From the NCBI GenBank assembly GCA_038040285.1, contig JBBPIN010000001.1, positions 62,001-126,000 on the forward strand: a DNA stretch of 64,000 bases, given 5' to 3'. The DNA is from Mayfieldus sp038040285 (GTDB taxonomy: Bacteria > Actinomycetota > Thermoleophilia > Solirubrobacterales > 70-9). The stretch's first letter is position 1. The number at the start of each line of letters is the position of its first letter. The position numbers and the translations under genes are program-made. Shown in pieces: positions 24,724 through 33,777 of this stretch. Below the pieces are notes generated by a model, which was given only the letters and a program-made list of their open reading frames with translations, searched no databases and was not told the origin of the DNA.

Positions 24724-27186
24724 ATGGCCGACGCCGTCGGAGAAGCAGGGCTGAGCAGCGCCGAGGCGGCGCGGCGCCTCGACCGGCTTGGACCGCCGCC
24801 CGAGACCTCGAGCCGCTCGGCATCGAGCATCGTCGCCGGCAACGTCTTCACGCTCTTCAACCTGATCCTCGGCGTCTTCTTCGTGGTCGTGCTCTCGCTG
24901 GGCCTGTTCGCGGACGCGCTCTTCGGCCTGATCGCGATCGTCAACAGCTACATCGGCATCCGCCAGGAGATGAAGGCGAAGGAGGTGCTCGACCAGCTCG
25001 CCGTCCTGGTGGCACCGAAGGCGAGCGTGGTGCGCGACGGGCGCATGCAGGAGCTGGTCGCCGAGGAGGTGGTCCCCGGTGACGTGGTGCGGGTCGAGCC
25101 CGGCGATCAGCTGGTGGCCGACGGCGACGTGATTCGCTCGCGCGGCCTGACCCTCGACGAGTCGTTGCTCACAGGGGAGGCGGATGGCGTCCGCAAGGTG
25201 CGCGGCGACCGGGTCCTTTCGGGCGCCTTCGGCATCGCCGGCTCGGGCACCTACGAGGTCGACGCGGTCCGCGAGCGCAGCTACGCGGGCAAGCTCGCCG
25301 GCGAGGCGCGCGCTTTCCGCCACCCGCTCTCCCCGCTCCAGGAGGAGGTCAACCGGGTCTTGCTCGCGGCGACCTGGCTGATGATTCCGCTGGCGGTGCT
25401 GCTGCTGTTCGCGCTCAGCGCCCGGCACACCGACCTCCACGAGGCGGCCCAGACCGCGACCGCGGGCCTGATCACGCTGATCCCCGAGGGGCTGGTGCTG
25501 CTGATGAGCGTCACGCTGGCGGTGGCAGCGGTGCGCCTCGCGAAGCTGGACACACTGGTCCAGCAGATGAGCGCCACCGAGGCGCTGGCCGCCGTCGACA
25601 CGATCTGCATCGACAAGACCGGGACGCTGACCGACGGCGAGCTGGAGCTGGCCTCGGTCGAGATCGCCGACCCGGCCAATCCCGCCGCCGCCCACGATGC
25701 GCTCGCCCGATTCGCGTCAAGCGCCGCGGACCGAAACCGCACCCTGCAGGCGATAGCGGACCGCTACCCGGCGCAACCGCAAGATGTGAGCGCCGAAGTC
25801 CCCTTCTCCTCGCAGTGGAAGTGGAGCGGGCTGGCCCTGGACGGCCGCGTCTACGTGCTGGGCGCCCCCGACGTCCTCCAGCAGGCGGGCGCCCTGGAGC
25901 TGTCTCCGACGCTCGCCAGCACCCTCCGCCATCAGGCCGAGGCCGGGAGGCGGGTGCTCGCCTTCGGCGAGGCGAGCGGCCCGCTGCCAGGAGACCCATC
26001 CGCCGATGCACCGCCACCGATGACCGCATTGGCGCTCGTCGTAATGGAGGAGACGCTGCGCCCCGACGCCGCCGAGACGATCGCCCACATGCGCGAGCAG
26101 GAGGTCGACCTGAAGCTGATCTCAGGCGACGCTCGCGAGACGGTAATCGCGGTGGCCCGCGCGGTCGGTGTGCCGGCCGACGCCGGCGTTGTCGATGGCT
26201 CCCAGCTGCCCGACAGCGAGCTGGCGCTGGCCGATGTCGCGGAGGAGAACACGATCTTCTGCCGCATCAGGCCGGAGCAGAAGAGCGCTCTGGTGGGGGC
26301 GCTCTCGGCGGCGGGACGGTTCACGGCGATGATCGGCGACGGGGTAAACGACGTGCCGGCGCTGAAGCGGGCCCGGCTTGCGGTCGCCATGGGCTCGGGG
26401 GCCCAGGTCACAAAGGGGGTGGCCGACATCGTGCTGCTCAAGGACCAGTTCTCGCGCCTGCCGAGGGCGGTCGCCGAGGGGCGCCGCATCGCCCGCAACA
26501 TCCATCGGCTCGGCCGCCTCTACATGACCAAGACGGTGTATGCGGCGGCGCTGATCCTGCTCGTCGCCATCCCCGGCTTCGCCTTTCCCTTCCTGCCCCG
26601 CCACCTCACCCTCGCCGCCCTGCTGACGATCGGCATCCCCTCCTTCGTGCTCGCCCTGGCGCCCTCCGACGGGCCGCTGTACCGCGCCCGCCTGTTACGG
26701 GCCTTGGCCGCCTTCGCTGTGCCGGCCGGCCTGGCGATCGCGATCGCCTCGATCGCCTCCTTCTTCCTGGTCGACACCGTGTTCGGCGGCTCGCTCGAGG
26801 ACGGGCGCACCGCGGCGACCACGACGCTGATCGTCCTCGGGCTCTGCTTCGTGCTGCTGCTGGAGCGCGGGCCGGGGCGCGAGCACATCGCGATCCAGAG
26901 CTACATGCTGGCGCTGGTCGCCGGGCTCGGCGCGCTCTACGCGCTCTTCCTGGCCGCAGGGCCGGTGCGCGACTTCTTCGACCTCACCCTGCTCAGTGCC
27001 GGTCAGTGGTTCCTGGCCCTGCTGTCCGCGGCCCTTGGGTTGGTGATCGCCAGCGTGATCTGGCGTCTGCCCTACATCCAGCGCCTCGAGGCCCCGGACA
27101 TCGAGCCCGCCGGCGAGCCGGCGCCAACCCACCGACCCGCCTCCAGCGGCGCACAGAATCCCGCCGCCGAAGCAACCCGGCGCTAG
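24724..27186 (+). CDS. CtpE-like cation-transporting P-type ATPase
   Basis: 820 aa. P-type hallmarks are the TGE actuator loop (LLTGEADG), the phosphorylation site DKTGTLTDGE, and the hinge GDGVNDVPALKRA. The N-terminus (GLSSAEAARRLDRLG, then NVFTLFNLILGVFFVVVLSLG) and the overall pattern match mycobacterial CtpE, a calcium-importing ATPase of about 800 aa. There is no N-terminal heavy-metal CxxC domain. Calcium specificity is inferred from that similarity only. It converges with a thioesterase gene, with the stop codons overlapping by 3 bases. Confidence 0.88.
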   Translation: MADAVGEAGLSSAEAARRLDRLGPPPETSSRSASSIVAGNVFTLFNLILGVFFVVVLSLGLFADALFGLIAIVNSYIGIRQEMKAKEVLDQLAVLVAPKASVVRDGRMQELVAEEVVPGDVVRVEPGDQLVADGDVIRSRGLTLDESLLTGEADGVRKVRGDRVLSGAFGIAGSGTYEVDAVRERSYAGKLAGEARAFRHPLSPLQEEVNRVLLAATWLMIPLAVLLLFALSARHTDLHEAAQTATAGLITLIPEGLVLLMSVTLAVAAVRLAKLDTLVQQMSATEALAAVDTICIDKTGTLTDGELELASVEIADPANPAAAHDALARFASSAADRNRTLQAIADRYPAQPQDVSAEVPFSSQWKWSGLALDGRVYVLGAPDVLQQAGALELSPTLASTLRHQAEAGRRVLAFGEASGPLPGDPSADAPPPMTALALVVMEETLRPDAAETIAHMREQEVDLKLISGDARETVIAVARAVGVPADAGVVDGSQLPDSELALADVAEENTIFCRIRPEQKSALVGALSAAGRFTAMIGDGVNDVPALKRARLAVAMGSGAQVTKGVADIVLLKDQFSRLPRAVAEGRRIARNIHRLGRLYMTKTVYAAALILLVAIPGFAFPFLPRHLTLAALLTIGIPSFVLALAPSDGPLYRARLLRALAAFAVPAGLAIAIASIASFFLVDTVFGGSLEDGRTAATTTLIVLGLCFVLLLERGPGREHIAIQSYMLALVAGLGALYALFLAAGPVRDFFDLTLLSAGQWFLALLSAALGLVIASVIWRLPYIQRLEAPDIEPAGEPAPTHRPASSGAQNPAAEATRR

Positions 27187-27623
27187 CCCTCGGCGCCGTC
27201 CGGCGCGATCACGAACTGGGTCAGCGTGAACATCGCCACCTGGCGATCGCCCCGGTGGATGTCGACCACCCATACGTGGGTGCGCCGCCCGACGTGGCGC
27301 GGCTCGGCGGTCGCCACCAACTCGTCGCCGAGGCGGCCGGCGGCGAACACGTTCAGCTTCAGCTCCAGGGTCGTGAAGTCGTAGCCGGGCGGCAGGTTGC
27401 GCAAGGTGCCCCATGCGGCGACGGTGTCGGCGAACGCCGCCCAGACGCCGCCGTGAACGTAGCCGCCGGGATGCAGGTGGCGCTGGTCGACCAGCAGGCG
27501 CCCGCGGGAGCGCTCCTTGGTGATCTCGAGCGGCTCGATGCCGAGGTCGCCGGGGAACGTGCCCTCGAGGCGGTCGCGGAGTGCGTCGGGAGTGACGTCG
27601 GGATTTTCCGATCGGTAGGTCAC
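27183..27623 (-). CDS. PaaI-type thioesterase (hotdog fold)
   Basis: 146 aa from a GTG at 27623 that overlaps the upstream crotonase stop (GTGA). The hotdog signature is the GGYVHGGVWAAFADTVAAWG helix region, then LELKLNVFAAGRLGDELVATAEPRHVGRRTHVWVVDI. The family hydrolyses acyl-CoA or aryl-CoA thioesters. Coupled to an enoyl-CoA hydratase-like gene, consistent with acyl-CoA turnover. The longer open frame upstream has the composition of a shadow of the crotonase gene. Confidence 0.85.
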   Translation of the reverse strand: MTYRSENPDVTPDALRDRLEGTFPGDLGIEPLEITKERSRGRLLVDQRHLHPGGYVHGGVWAAFADTVAAWGTLRNLPPGYDFTTLELKLNVFAAGRLGDELVATAEPRHVGRRTHVWVVDIHRGDRQVAMFTLTQFVIAPDGAEG

Positions 27624-28537
27624 TGGGCGGTCACCCCGAAGCCCTGCAGCCCGAAGTCTCCGAACGGCTCGTCGCGCTCGCGCACCGCTTCCTTGAAGCC
27701 CGACTCGGCGGCTCGCCGCACGAAGCCGTGGCCCTCCTCGGTATGGCGGGTAATCCCATCGAAGAAGGTGCCCAGCAGCTGCGTCGCGTGCAGCCCCTGC
27801 GCGTAGAGGACCTGGTTGGTGAGCAGCTTCATCATCACCAGCTGATTGACCGGCAGACGGGCGACCCGCTCCAGCAGCGATTCGAATCGCTGGTCGAGCA
27901 GCTCCGCCGGCGTCGACTCGGTGGCCAACCCCCACTCGGCCGCCTCGGCGCCGGTCAGCGAGTCGCCGGTGAGCAGAAGCCGCTTGGCGCGCATGACGCC
28001 GATCCGGTGCGCCCACAGCGCTGTCGTCGGCGAGCCCCACACCCGTGCCGGCGGATAGCCGATCTTGGCATCGTCGGCGACCACGAGCAGGTCCGAGCAG
28101 AGCGCCATGTCGGTGCCGCCGGCCACGCAGTAGCCGTGCACCTTGCAGATCACCGGCTTCTCGGAGTGAAAGAGGCTCATGAAGCCGCGCACGTTGCGCG
28201 ACATCATCTGGAAGTCGATCACCGGATCCCAGTTGGAGTCCGGCACGTGGTTTCGCGCCACCACCGCCGGATCGAGGGGTGAGCCCTCGGCCCCGGCAGC
28301 CGCCTCTTCGCTCCACGCCTCCGCCGAGCCGCTGAGGTCATAGCCGCCGCAGAACCCGCTGCCGTTGCCGGCCAGCGCGATCGCGTGCACCGCCGGGTCG
28401 AGGTTGGCGCGCTCGACGCAGTCGGCGAGCTCGCGGGGCATCTCGAGGGTGATCCCGTTTCCGCTCTCCGGGCGGTCCAGGGTGATGCGGGCGATCCGCC
28501 CGTCGGCTTCGTAGGTGACGGTGTTGAGCTGTTCCAC
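27620..28537 (-). CDS. Crotonase/enoyl-CoA hydratase family protein
   Basis: 305 aa. Crotonase-fold motifs are ITLDRPESGNGITLEMPRELA, AIALAGNGSGFCGGYDLSG (first oxyanion hole) and CKVHGYCVAGGTDMALCSDLLV (second oxyanion hole, GGTD in place of GGG), followed by IGYPPARVWGSPTTALW and AAEWGLATESTPAELLDQR. The reaction could be hydration or another crotonase chemistry. The start at 28537 lies just before a REP-like element. Translationally coupled to the thioesterase. Confidence 0.88.
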   Translation of the reverse strand: MEQLNTVTYEADGRIARITLDRPESGNGITLEMPRELADCVERANLDPAVHAIALAGNGSGFCGGYDLSGSAEAWSEEAAAGAEGSPLDPAVVARNHVPDSNWDPVIDFQMMSRNVRGFMSLFHSEKPVICKVHGYCVAGGTDMALCSDLLVVADDAKIGYPPARVWGSPTTALWAHRIGVMRAKRLLLTGDSLTGAEAAEWGLATESTPAELLDQRFESLLERVARLPVNQLVMMKLLTNQVLYAQGLHATQLLGTFFDGITRHTEEGHGFVRRAAESGFKEAVRERDEPFGDFGLQGFGVTAQ

Positions 28538-28554
28538 GGCCTTCTCCTAGTTGT

Positions 28555-28605
28555 CATTGCGGCGGCTTTGCCGCCTGACACGCCTCTGGCGGCGCCCTGC
28601 CGGGC
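28555..28605. repeat. REP-like palindromic element, copy 4
   Basis: TTGCGGCGGCTTTGCCGCC followed by TGACA and a second GC-rich stem, in the divergent interval between the crotonase gene and lhgO. Same orientation as copies 3 and 5. Confidence 0.7.
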
Positions 28606-28628
28606 TCCGCCCCACATACATTGGGCCG

Positions 28629-29849
28629 GTGACGCTAACGACCGAGCAACCGCCGGCGGAGTGCGACATCGTCGTCGTCGGCGGCGGCATCCTCGGTCTG
28701 GCGGCGGCGCGCGAGCTCCTCGCCCGCCGTCCGGGAGCGCGACTCGCGGTGCTGGAGCGCGAGCCGAGGCTGGCGATGCACCAGACCGGGCACACGAGCG
28801 GCGTCGTGCACGCCGGCATCTACTACGAGCCGGGTTCGCTGAAGGCGCGCCTGTGCGTCGAGGGAGCGAGCCAGCTTCGCGCCTACTGCGAAGGCCACGG
28901 GATCCCCTTCGATCGCACCGGCAAGCTGATCGTCGCCGTCGACGAGTCGGGGCTGCCGCGCCTCGACGAGCTGGAGCGGCGCGGCCGCGAAAACGAAGTG
29001 CCGGGGCTGCGCCGCGTCGCCGCCGACGAGATCGCGGCGATCGAGCCTCACGCACGCGGCATCGCGGCGCTTCACTCCCCAGCCACCGCCGTGGTCGACT
29101 TTGCGGCCGTCGCCGGCAGCTTCGCCGCCGACGTCGCCGCGTCCGGCGGGACCGTACACGCCGGCTGCGCAGTGCTCGCAAGCAAGGTCGATAGCGGCCG
29201 GGTCAGGATCCGGCACTCGGGAGGAGTGACACATGCCAGCCTGGCGCTGTTCTGCGCCGGGCTGTGGTCGGACCGGCTCGCGGTGGCGGCAGGGGCGCCC
29301 GCCGACCCGCGCATCGTGCCCTTCCGGGGCGCCTACCTTCGCCTCCGCCCCAGGCGGCGGGATTTGGTGCGGGCCAGCGTCTATCCGGTGCCCGACTCCG
29401 AGCTTCCCTTCCTCGGCGCCCATCTCACGCGCGGGATCGACGGCGACGTACTGGTTGGGCCCAGCGCCCTGATCGCGCCGGCTCGTGACGCCTACCGGCT
29501 GCTGCGTGTGCGGCCGCGCGACCTCGCCGCTACCGTCGCCTGGCCGGGCACCTGGCGGCTCGCCGCCCGCCACTGGCGGGTCGGGGTCGGCGAGCTGCGC
29601 CGCGCCGCGAGCCGCCGCTCTTTCGCCGCCGAGGCCGCGCGGTTGGTGCCCGATCTTCGCGCCGCCGACGTCGAACGAGGGCCGGCTGGGGTTCGGGCCC
29701 AGGCGCTGGGCCGGGACGGCCGCCTGGTCGACGACTTCGTCGTCCACCGCACCGAGCGGGCAGTCCATGTCCGCAATGCCCCCTCCCCCGCCGCGACCTC
29801 CTCGCTGGCCCTGGCCGGGCTGATCGCCGACCAGGCCGAGGAGCTCTAA
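28629..29849 (+). CDS. lhgO: L-2-hydroxyglutarate oxidase LhgO
   Basis: 406 aa from the GTG at 28629. FAD-dependent oxidoreductase fold: dinucleotide motif IVVVGGGILGLAAARELL near residues 15-32, LEREPRLAMHQTGHTSGVVHAGIYY (the LhgO family core, with TGHNSGV-like motif), SLKARLCVEGASQLRAYC, and C-terminal VRNAPSPAATSSLALAGLIAD. The enzyme oxidises L-2-hydroxyglutarate to 2-oxoglutarate at the membrane, reducing quinone. A shorter overlap with the DUF4242 stop (4 bp) lies at its 3' end, on the opposite strand. Confidence 0.9.
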   Translation: MTLTTEQPPAECDIVVVGGGILGLAAARELLARRPGARLAVLEREPRLAMHQTGHTSGVVHAGIYYEPGSLKARLCVEGASQLRAYCEGHGIPFDRTGKLIVAVDESGLPRLDELERRGRENEVPGLRRVAADEIAAIEPHARGIAALHSPATAVVDFAAVAGSFAADVAASGGTVHAGCAVLASKVDSGRVRIRHSGGVTHASLALFCAGLWSDRLAVAAGAPADPRIVPFRGAYLRLRPRRRDLVRASVYPVPDSELPFLGAHLTRGIDGDVLVGPSALIAPARDAYRLLRVRPRDLAATVAWPGTWRLAARHWRVGVGELRRAASRRSFAAEAARLVPDLRAADVERGPAGVRAQALGRDGRLVDDFVVHRTERAVHVRNAPSPAATSSLALAGLIADQAEEL

Positions 29850-30145
29850 GCGGCAGCGGCCGGCGTCGGGTCGGGGCGCACCAACACCGTGTCGGCGACC
29901 TCGATGATCTCGTCGGCGGCGAGGTCGGCCCGGGATGCATGCTCGCGGATTGCCTCTGGGCTGGTCGCCTGGTAGATGCAGACCGTTCCGACCTTGCCGT
30001 CGGGCTCCTTGAGCACGTAGCTGCGGATCCAACGGATGTCGTCCGACATCTCGCCGTCGCCGACCTCCTTCGAGCGTCCGGCTGCCTGCTCGAGGTCCGC
30101 GGGCGAGTCCCAGGCGCTGCGACGCAGGATCACGTAGGTGTTCAT
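29846..30145 (-). CDS. DUF4242/nickel-binding Sco4226-like protein
   Basis: 99 aa. The small ferredoxin-like fold of the DUF4242 family is recognisable: MNTYVILRRSAW, IRWIRSYVLKEPDGKVGTVCIYQATSPEAIREHA, ADEIIEVADTVLVRP. The Streptomyces relative Sco4226 binds nickel; whether this one does is untested. Transcribed divergently from a TetR-type regulator, with a 21-bp palindromic operator in the shared region, so it is the likely regulated target. Confidence 0.8.
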   Translation of the reverse strand: MNTYVILRRSAWDSPADLEQAAGRSKEVGDGEMSDDIRWIRSYVLKEPDGKVGTVCIYQATSPEAIREHASRADLAADEIIEVADTVLVRPDPTPAAAA

Positions 30146-30203
30146 GGGTGTTGCTCCTTCCCTGGATCAGTTTCCGGCCGGGGCATCAGGCACAATTCAC
30201 TTA

Positions 30204-30224
30204 ACCGACCGATTGTCGGTCGGT
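30204..30224. promoter_or_regulatory. Palindromic TetR-type operator
   Basis: Perfect inverted repeat with 9-bp arms ACCGACCGA and TCGGTCGGT around a TTG spacer, midway between the divergent DUF4242 and TetR genes. Position, length and symmetry fit a dimeric TetR binding site controlling both directions. Confidence 0.75.
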
Positions 30225-30247
30225 AAGCTAGCAAAGATCTGCCGCCG

Positions 30248-30868
30248 ATGCCACCCGTGACCGAAGAGCCCCAACCCCGCCCCCAGGCTGAGCGCTCCGA
30301 AGCGACCCGAGCGCGGATCGTCGAGGCAACCCGGGCGCTGTTTCGCGAGCAGGGCTACGAAGCGGTCAGCACCTCGAACATCCTGCGGGCTGCGGGCGTC
30401 AGCCGCGGCGGCCTCTACCACCACTTCGAGAACAAGGAGCAGCTCTTGGTCGAGGTCTTTGCGGCCGTGGAGCGCGACCTCCTGGAACGGCTCGCGCAGC
30501 AGGCCGAGGAGCAGCCGACACCGTTCGCGGCGCTGCGCGCCGGGGCTCAGGCCTATCTGGACGAGTGCCTTGACTCAGAGGAGCTGCAGCGGATCGGCCT
30601 CCTCCACGCTCGCAGGGTGCTGCCCTGGGACGTCTGGCGTGAGATGGCCATGGGATACGGGCTCGGATTGACCGTGGAGACGGTTCGCGCCGCGATCGAG
30701 GCCGGCGAGATGCGGGGCGAGGACCCCGAGGCAATGACCCAGCTGATCGTCGCGGCGCTGATCGAGGCGGCGACGATGATCGTCTTCGCCGATCACCAGG
30801 CCCGGGAGAGGGAGCGGGTCGGCGCCGCGGTCGACACCCTGCTCCAAGGGCTGTGCAACGGCTCGTGA
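30248..30868 (+). CDS. TetR/AcrR family transcriptional regulator
   Basis: 206 aa. N-terminal HTH: SEATRARIVEATRALFREQGYEAVSTSNILRAAGVSRGGLYHHFENKEQLL, the TetR signature. The C-terminal ligand domain is helical with conserved LLHARRVLPWDVWREMAM. Likely represses itself and the divergent DUF4242 gene through the palindrome at 30204-30224. The ligand is unknown. The stop overlaps the next gene's GTG. Confidence 0.92.
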   Translation: MPPVTEEPQPRPQAERSEATRARIVEATRALFREQGYEAVSTSNILRAAGVSRGGLYHHFENKEQLLVEVFAAVERDLLERLAQQAEEQPTPFAALRAGAQAYLDECLDSEELQRIGLLHARRVLPWDVWREMAMGYGLGLTVETVRAAIEAGEMRGEDPEAMTQLIVAALIEAATMIVFADHQARERERVGAAVDTLLQGLCNGS

Positions 30869-31284
30869 GCGGTGATCGCGGGATCAACGGGAATCGTGTG
30901 GCGATCCTCTATGACGCCGACTGTGGGTTCTGCCGCTGGTCGCTGGCCAAGGTACTGGCCTGGGATCGGAGCCGGAGACTGCGACCCGTCGCGATCAGCT
31001 CGGCGGCGGGCGATCGGCTACTCGGCGACCTCAGCGAGGAGGAGCGGAGGGCGTCGTGGCATCTGGTCGACGCCGACGGTAGGCGCCGATCGGCGGGCGA
31101 GGCGGGCGCGGCGCTGCTGCGCACGCTATCGGGCGGCGCGCCGCTGGCGGTGCTGCTCGAGCGCTTTCCGTCGGCGACTGAGGGCGCCTATGCCTGGGTC
31201 GTGGCCAACCGCGGCCGCCTCGGCCGCTTGATCCCCGCCGGAGCCACGCGCCGCGCAGACGCCCGGATCAGACAGCGGAACTGA
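30865..31284 (+). CDS. DCC-family (DUF393) thiol-disulfide-type protein
   Basis: 139 aa from a GTG at 30865 that overlaps the tetR stop (GTGA); a later GTG at 30898, directly before the domain, is possible. The DCC motif (YDADCGFCRWSL, with DxDCxxC) identifies the family, which is thioredoxin-like and thought to be redox active. The rest (AGEAGAALLRTLSGG, then a C-terminal helix) fits the DUF393 length. Coupled to the TetR gene, so it probably belongs to the same regulon. Confidence 0.82.
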   Translation: MSGDRGINGNRVAILYDADCGFCRWSLAKVLAWDRSRRLRPVAISSAAGDRLLGDLSEEERRASWHLVDADGRRRSAGEAGAALLRTLSGGAPLAVLLERFPSATEGAYAWVVANRGRLGRLIPAGATRRADARIRQRN

Positions 31285-31303
31285 GTGCGGCGGCAGGACG
31301 GGT

Positions 31304-31324
31304 GCCGCGGCGCAAAGCCGCGGC
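31304..31324. terminator. GC-rich hairpin after the DCC gene
   Basis: 8-bp stem GCCGCGGC paired with the same palindromic sequence around a GCAAA loop, 19 bp after the DCC stop. Related to the first stem of the REP-like elements. Between it and the thiolase stop there is only a 24-codon open stretch ending ASLTNALLGKF on the minus strand, which might be a gene-end remnant. Confidence 0.5.
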
Positions 31325-31408
31325 CAACATCACCTAGAACTTGCCGAGCAGGGCGTTGGTCAGCGAGGCGGCGACGTCAGATCGGGGGGCGGCACCAGGC
31401 AGCCGGCG

Positions 31409-32569
31409 TCAGTTCAGCCGCTCGACGATCATCGCCTCGCCCTGACCGCCGGCGACGCACATCGTCTCCAGCCCGACCGCGTGATCGTCGGTCTCCATCG
31501 CGTTCAGAAGCGTGCCCATGATCCGCGCTCCGGTCATCCCGAACGGGTGGCCGAGGGCGATCGCGCCGCCGTGTGTGTTGAGCTTCTCGAGCGGGATGTC
31601 GCACTCGTCCATGATCGGGATCACCTGGGCGGCGAAAGCCTCGTTGAGCTCCACGGTGCCGACGTCGTCGATCGTCATCCCGGCTCGGTCGAGCACCGTC
31701 TTGATCGCGCCGATCGGCGCCACGCCCATGTACTCGGGCTCGTTGCCGTGGGTGGCGGCGGTGACGATCTTGGCCCGTGGCTTCAGCCCCAGCTGCTTGG
31801 CCTTCTCCTCGGACATCAGCAGCACAGCGGCGGCGCCGTCGTTGAGCGGGCAGGAGTTGCCGGCGGTCACGCCGCCACCGCCGAATGCCTCATCCAGCTC
31901 GGCAAGCTTCTCGAGTGTCGAGCTCGGCCGTGGACCGTCGTCCTTGGCGACCTCGGTGCCGTCGGGCAGCGTCACGGGCACGATCTCGCGGTCGAAGAAG
32001 CCGTCCTCCTGGCTTCGCACCGCCAGCTCCTGGGAGCGCTGGGCGTACTTGTCCATGTCGGCGCGGCTGACCTCATAGCGCTTCGCGACGTTGACGGCGG
32101 TGACACCCATCTCGATGTAGGCGTTGGGCGTCCCGTCCTTGCCCTGAAGCTTCTCGTTCTGGTCCGCGGCCCCGGCCGGCTCGGTGCGCTCGTTGTAGCG
32201 GCTCACCCACTCGACGCCTGCGGCGATGTAGGTGTCGCCCTCACCGGCCCGGATCGCATTGGCAGCGTGGCGGATCGCGTCGAGGCTGGAGGCGCAGTAA
32301 CGCGCGATCGTGACGCCGTTCACCTCCTGGGGGAGCTTCTCGGAGAGCAGGACGATGATGCGCCCGATGTTGAAGGCCTGAAGGCCCTCTGGCATCCCGC
32401 AGCCGCAGAAGACCTCCTCGACCGAGTCCGGGGCGACGTCGGGGTTGCGCTCCATGAGTTGGTCGACGACGTAGGCGCCCATCTCGTCGGGCCGAAGCCC
32501 GGCCAGCGACCCCTTGAAGGCGCGCCCGATCGGGGTGCGGACGGTGTCGACGATCACTGCTTCGGGCAT
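31409..32569 (-). CDS. Acetyl-CoA acetyltransferase (thiolase)
   Basis: 386 aa from the ATG at 32569, preceded by AAGGAGAG at good spacing. Thiolase motifs are EAVIVDTVRTPIGRAFKGSL, nucleophile region ARYCASSLDAIRHAANAI (Cys near residue 90), NVNEAFAAQ-type element LNEAFAAQVI, HGGAIALGHPFGMTGAR (catalytic His) and CVAGGQGEAM (second Cys). Catalyses the acyl-CoA condensation/thiolysis of beta-oxidation. No adjacent 3-hydroxyacyl-CoA dehydrogenase; the crotonases lie elsewhere in the window. Confidence 0.93.
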   Translation of the reverse strand: MPEAVIVDTVRTPIGRAFKGSLAGLRPDEMGAYVVDQLMERNPDVAPDSVEEVFCGCGMPEGLQAFNIGRIIVLLSEKLPQEVNGVTIARYCASSLDAIRHAANAIRAGEGDTYIAAGVEWVSRYNERTEPAGAADQNEKLQGKDGTPNAYIEMGVTAVNVAKRYEVSRADMDKYAQRSQELAVRSQEDGFFDREIVPVTLPDGTEVAKDDGPRPSSTLEKLAELDEAFGGGGVTAGNSCPLNDGAAAVLLMSEEKAKQLGLKPRAKIVTAATHGNEPEYMGVAPIGAIKTVLDRAGMTIDDVGTVELNEAFAAQVIPIMDECDIPLEKLNTHGGAIALGHPFGMTGARIMGTLLNAMETDDHAVGLETMCVAGGQGEAMIVERLN

Positions 32570-32588
32570 TCGTTCGCTCTCCTTGGTT

Positions 32589-32652
32589 TTCGGGGCCGCG
32601 GCGTTGCGCCGCGGCACTGGCATGTCAGGTGGCGAAGCCACCGCAAATTGTT
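32589..32652. repeat. REP-like palindromic element, copy 2
   Basis: 64 bp, same as 16972-17035 except for three bases. Two of the changes are the paired C-to-T (32630) and G-to-A (32640) in hairpin 2, which keep the stem. Located upstream of the thiolase gene in a divergent interval, so it is not acting only as a terminator. Confidence 0.75.
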
Positions 32653-32747
32653 GTGGGTCACCGAGACGCTATCGGAGGGCCGCATTCGGCCAGTGGGCAC
32701 CCGGCGAGATCGGCCCCGATGTCGTCCAGGTGCGTTAACTTGGCGCT

Positions 32748-33635
32748 ATGGCCATCCTCAAGCGACGCAACAAGGCCAAGGAGGAAAAGCCGGCCAACGA
32801 GACGCCGGAGCAGAAGCACGACGAAGCTGCAACGGCTACGCAGAAGCTTGGCGAGGTCGCGACCGCGGAGCACAAACCCGGCGCGACCACGGCGCCGATG
32901 CCCGACGCAGCCGCGCCCGTGGAGCAGAAGCCCGGCGACACCGCAGCCGCCGAGCAGAAGTCGGATCAAGCAGCGACGCCCGCGCAGAAGCCTGGCGAGG
33001 TCGCAACCGCCGAGCCGAAGGCGCCGGCGACGCCAGCCGGGCCGGGCGCCGCCACCACGCCGGGGGGCCCAGCCACGCCGGGCCCGGCGTCAGCGAAACC
33101 CGCTACCCCTGTCGACCCAACCGCCAAGCCGGGCGAGCCCGACCTGGTCGAGCGCCTGGACGGAGTGCGCGGTTGGCTGGGCGACCTCGACAGCACCGTC
33201 AACCTGCGCTCGCGGATCGGGCTCGTATTGGCCGCGATCGCGATCGGCGCCGCCGGCGCCGCCATCTACCTGTCGTTGGACGCCAAGAACCGGAGCGCCA
33301 CCAACAGCGACGTGGGAACGCTTCGTCAACAGCTCAACAGCGTCAAGGACCAGGCCGACGCCACCGCCCAGGACGCCACCTCGCTGAAGGCCAGCGTCGC
33401 CGCGGCTCGCTCGCAGGCGAGCAGCGCGAACGCAACCGCCAGCAGTCTGCAGTCGCAGGTGAAAAAGCTTCAGACCGACGTAAAGGACCTCCAGCAGACC
33501 GCCAGCAAAATCACCACGACGCCCAGCACCACCGGTGCTGTGCCCACCCTGCCTCCGGCGACCGGGACGGGCACGACGACGACGCCCAGCGGCGGCAGCG
33601 GCAACGGCGGAAACAGCGGCGGCAACTCGCCCTAG
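32748..33635 (+). CDS. Single-span membrane protein with low-complexity cytoplasmic region and extracellular coiled coil
   Basis: 295 aa, no named family. Residues 1-140 are a Lys/Glu/Ala/Thr/Pro-rich tract made of loose repeats of (A)EQKPGDxA and GEVATAEPK. One membrane helix (LVLAAIAIGAAGAAIYLSL, about 163-181) is followed by a predicted coiled coil (heptads in LRQQLNSVKDQADATAQDA and later in VKKLQTDVKDLQQTASKI) and a Gly/Ser/Asn-rich tail. Basic start (AILKRRNKAK) suggests N-in topology. The function is unknown; an envelope-spanning scaffold is inference. Confidence 0.6.
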   Translation: MAILKRRNKAKEEKPANETPEQKHDEAATATQKLGEVATAEHKPGATTAPMPDAAAPVEQKPGDTAAAEQKSDQAATPAQKPGEVATAEPKAPATPAGPGAATTPGGPATPGPASAKPATPVDPTAKPGEPDLVERLDGVRGWLGDLDSTVNLRSRIGLVLAAIAIGAAGAAIYLSLDAKNRSATNSDVGTLRQQLNSVKDQADATAQDATSLKASVAAARSQASSANATASSLQSQVKKLQTDVKDLQQTASKITTTPSTTGAVPTLPPATGTGTTTTPSGGSGNGGNSGGNSP

Positions 33636-33777
33636 ACCCCCAGGCGTCACCTAGGCGAGAGCGTCACGGTCGGCCAATCCGGCACGCGCACGCCTGGAAC
33701 AAGTGACAATCACCGCAAATTCCGTGCCTGCGCGTGCGTGGGCGTCTGACGATTGGGCTACATTCGCCCCATCCGAC

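Noticed and set aside
24655..25695. A minus-strand frame opposite the P-type ATPase
   Set aside because: It overlaps the ATPase region that contains the DKTGT and TGE motifs, and its own translation is a low-complexity shadow.
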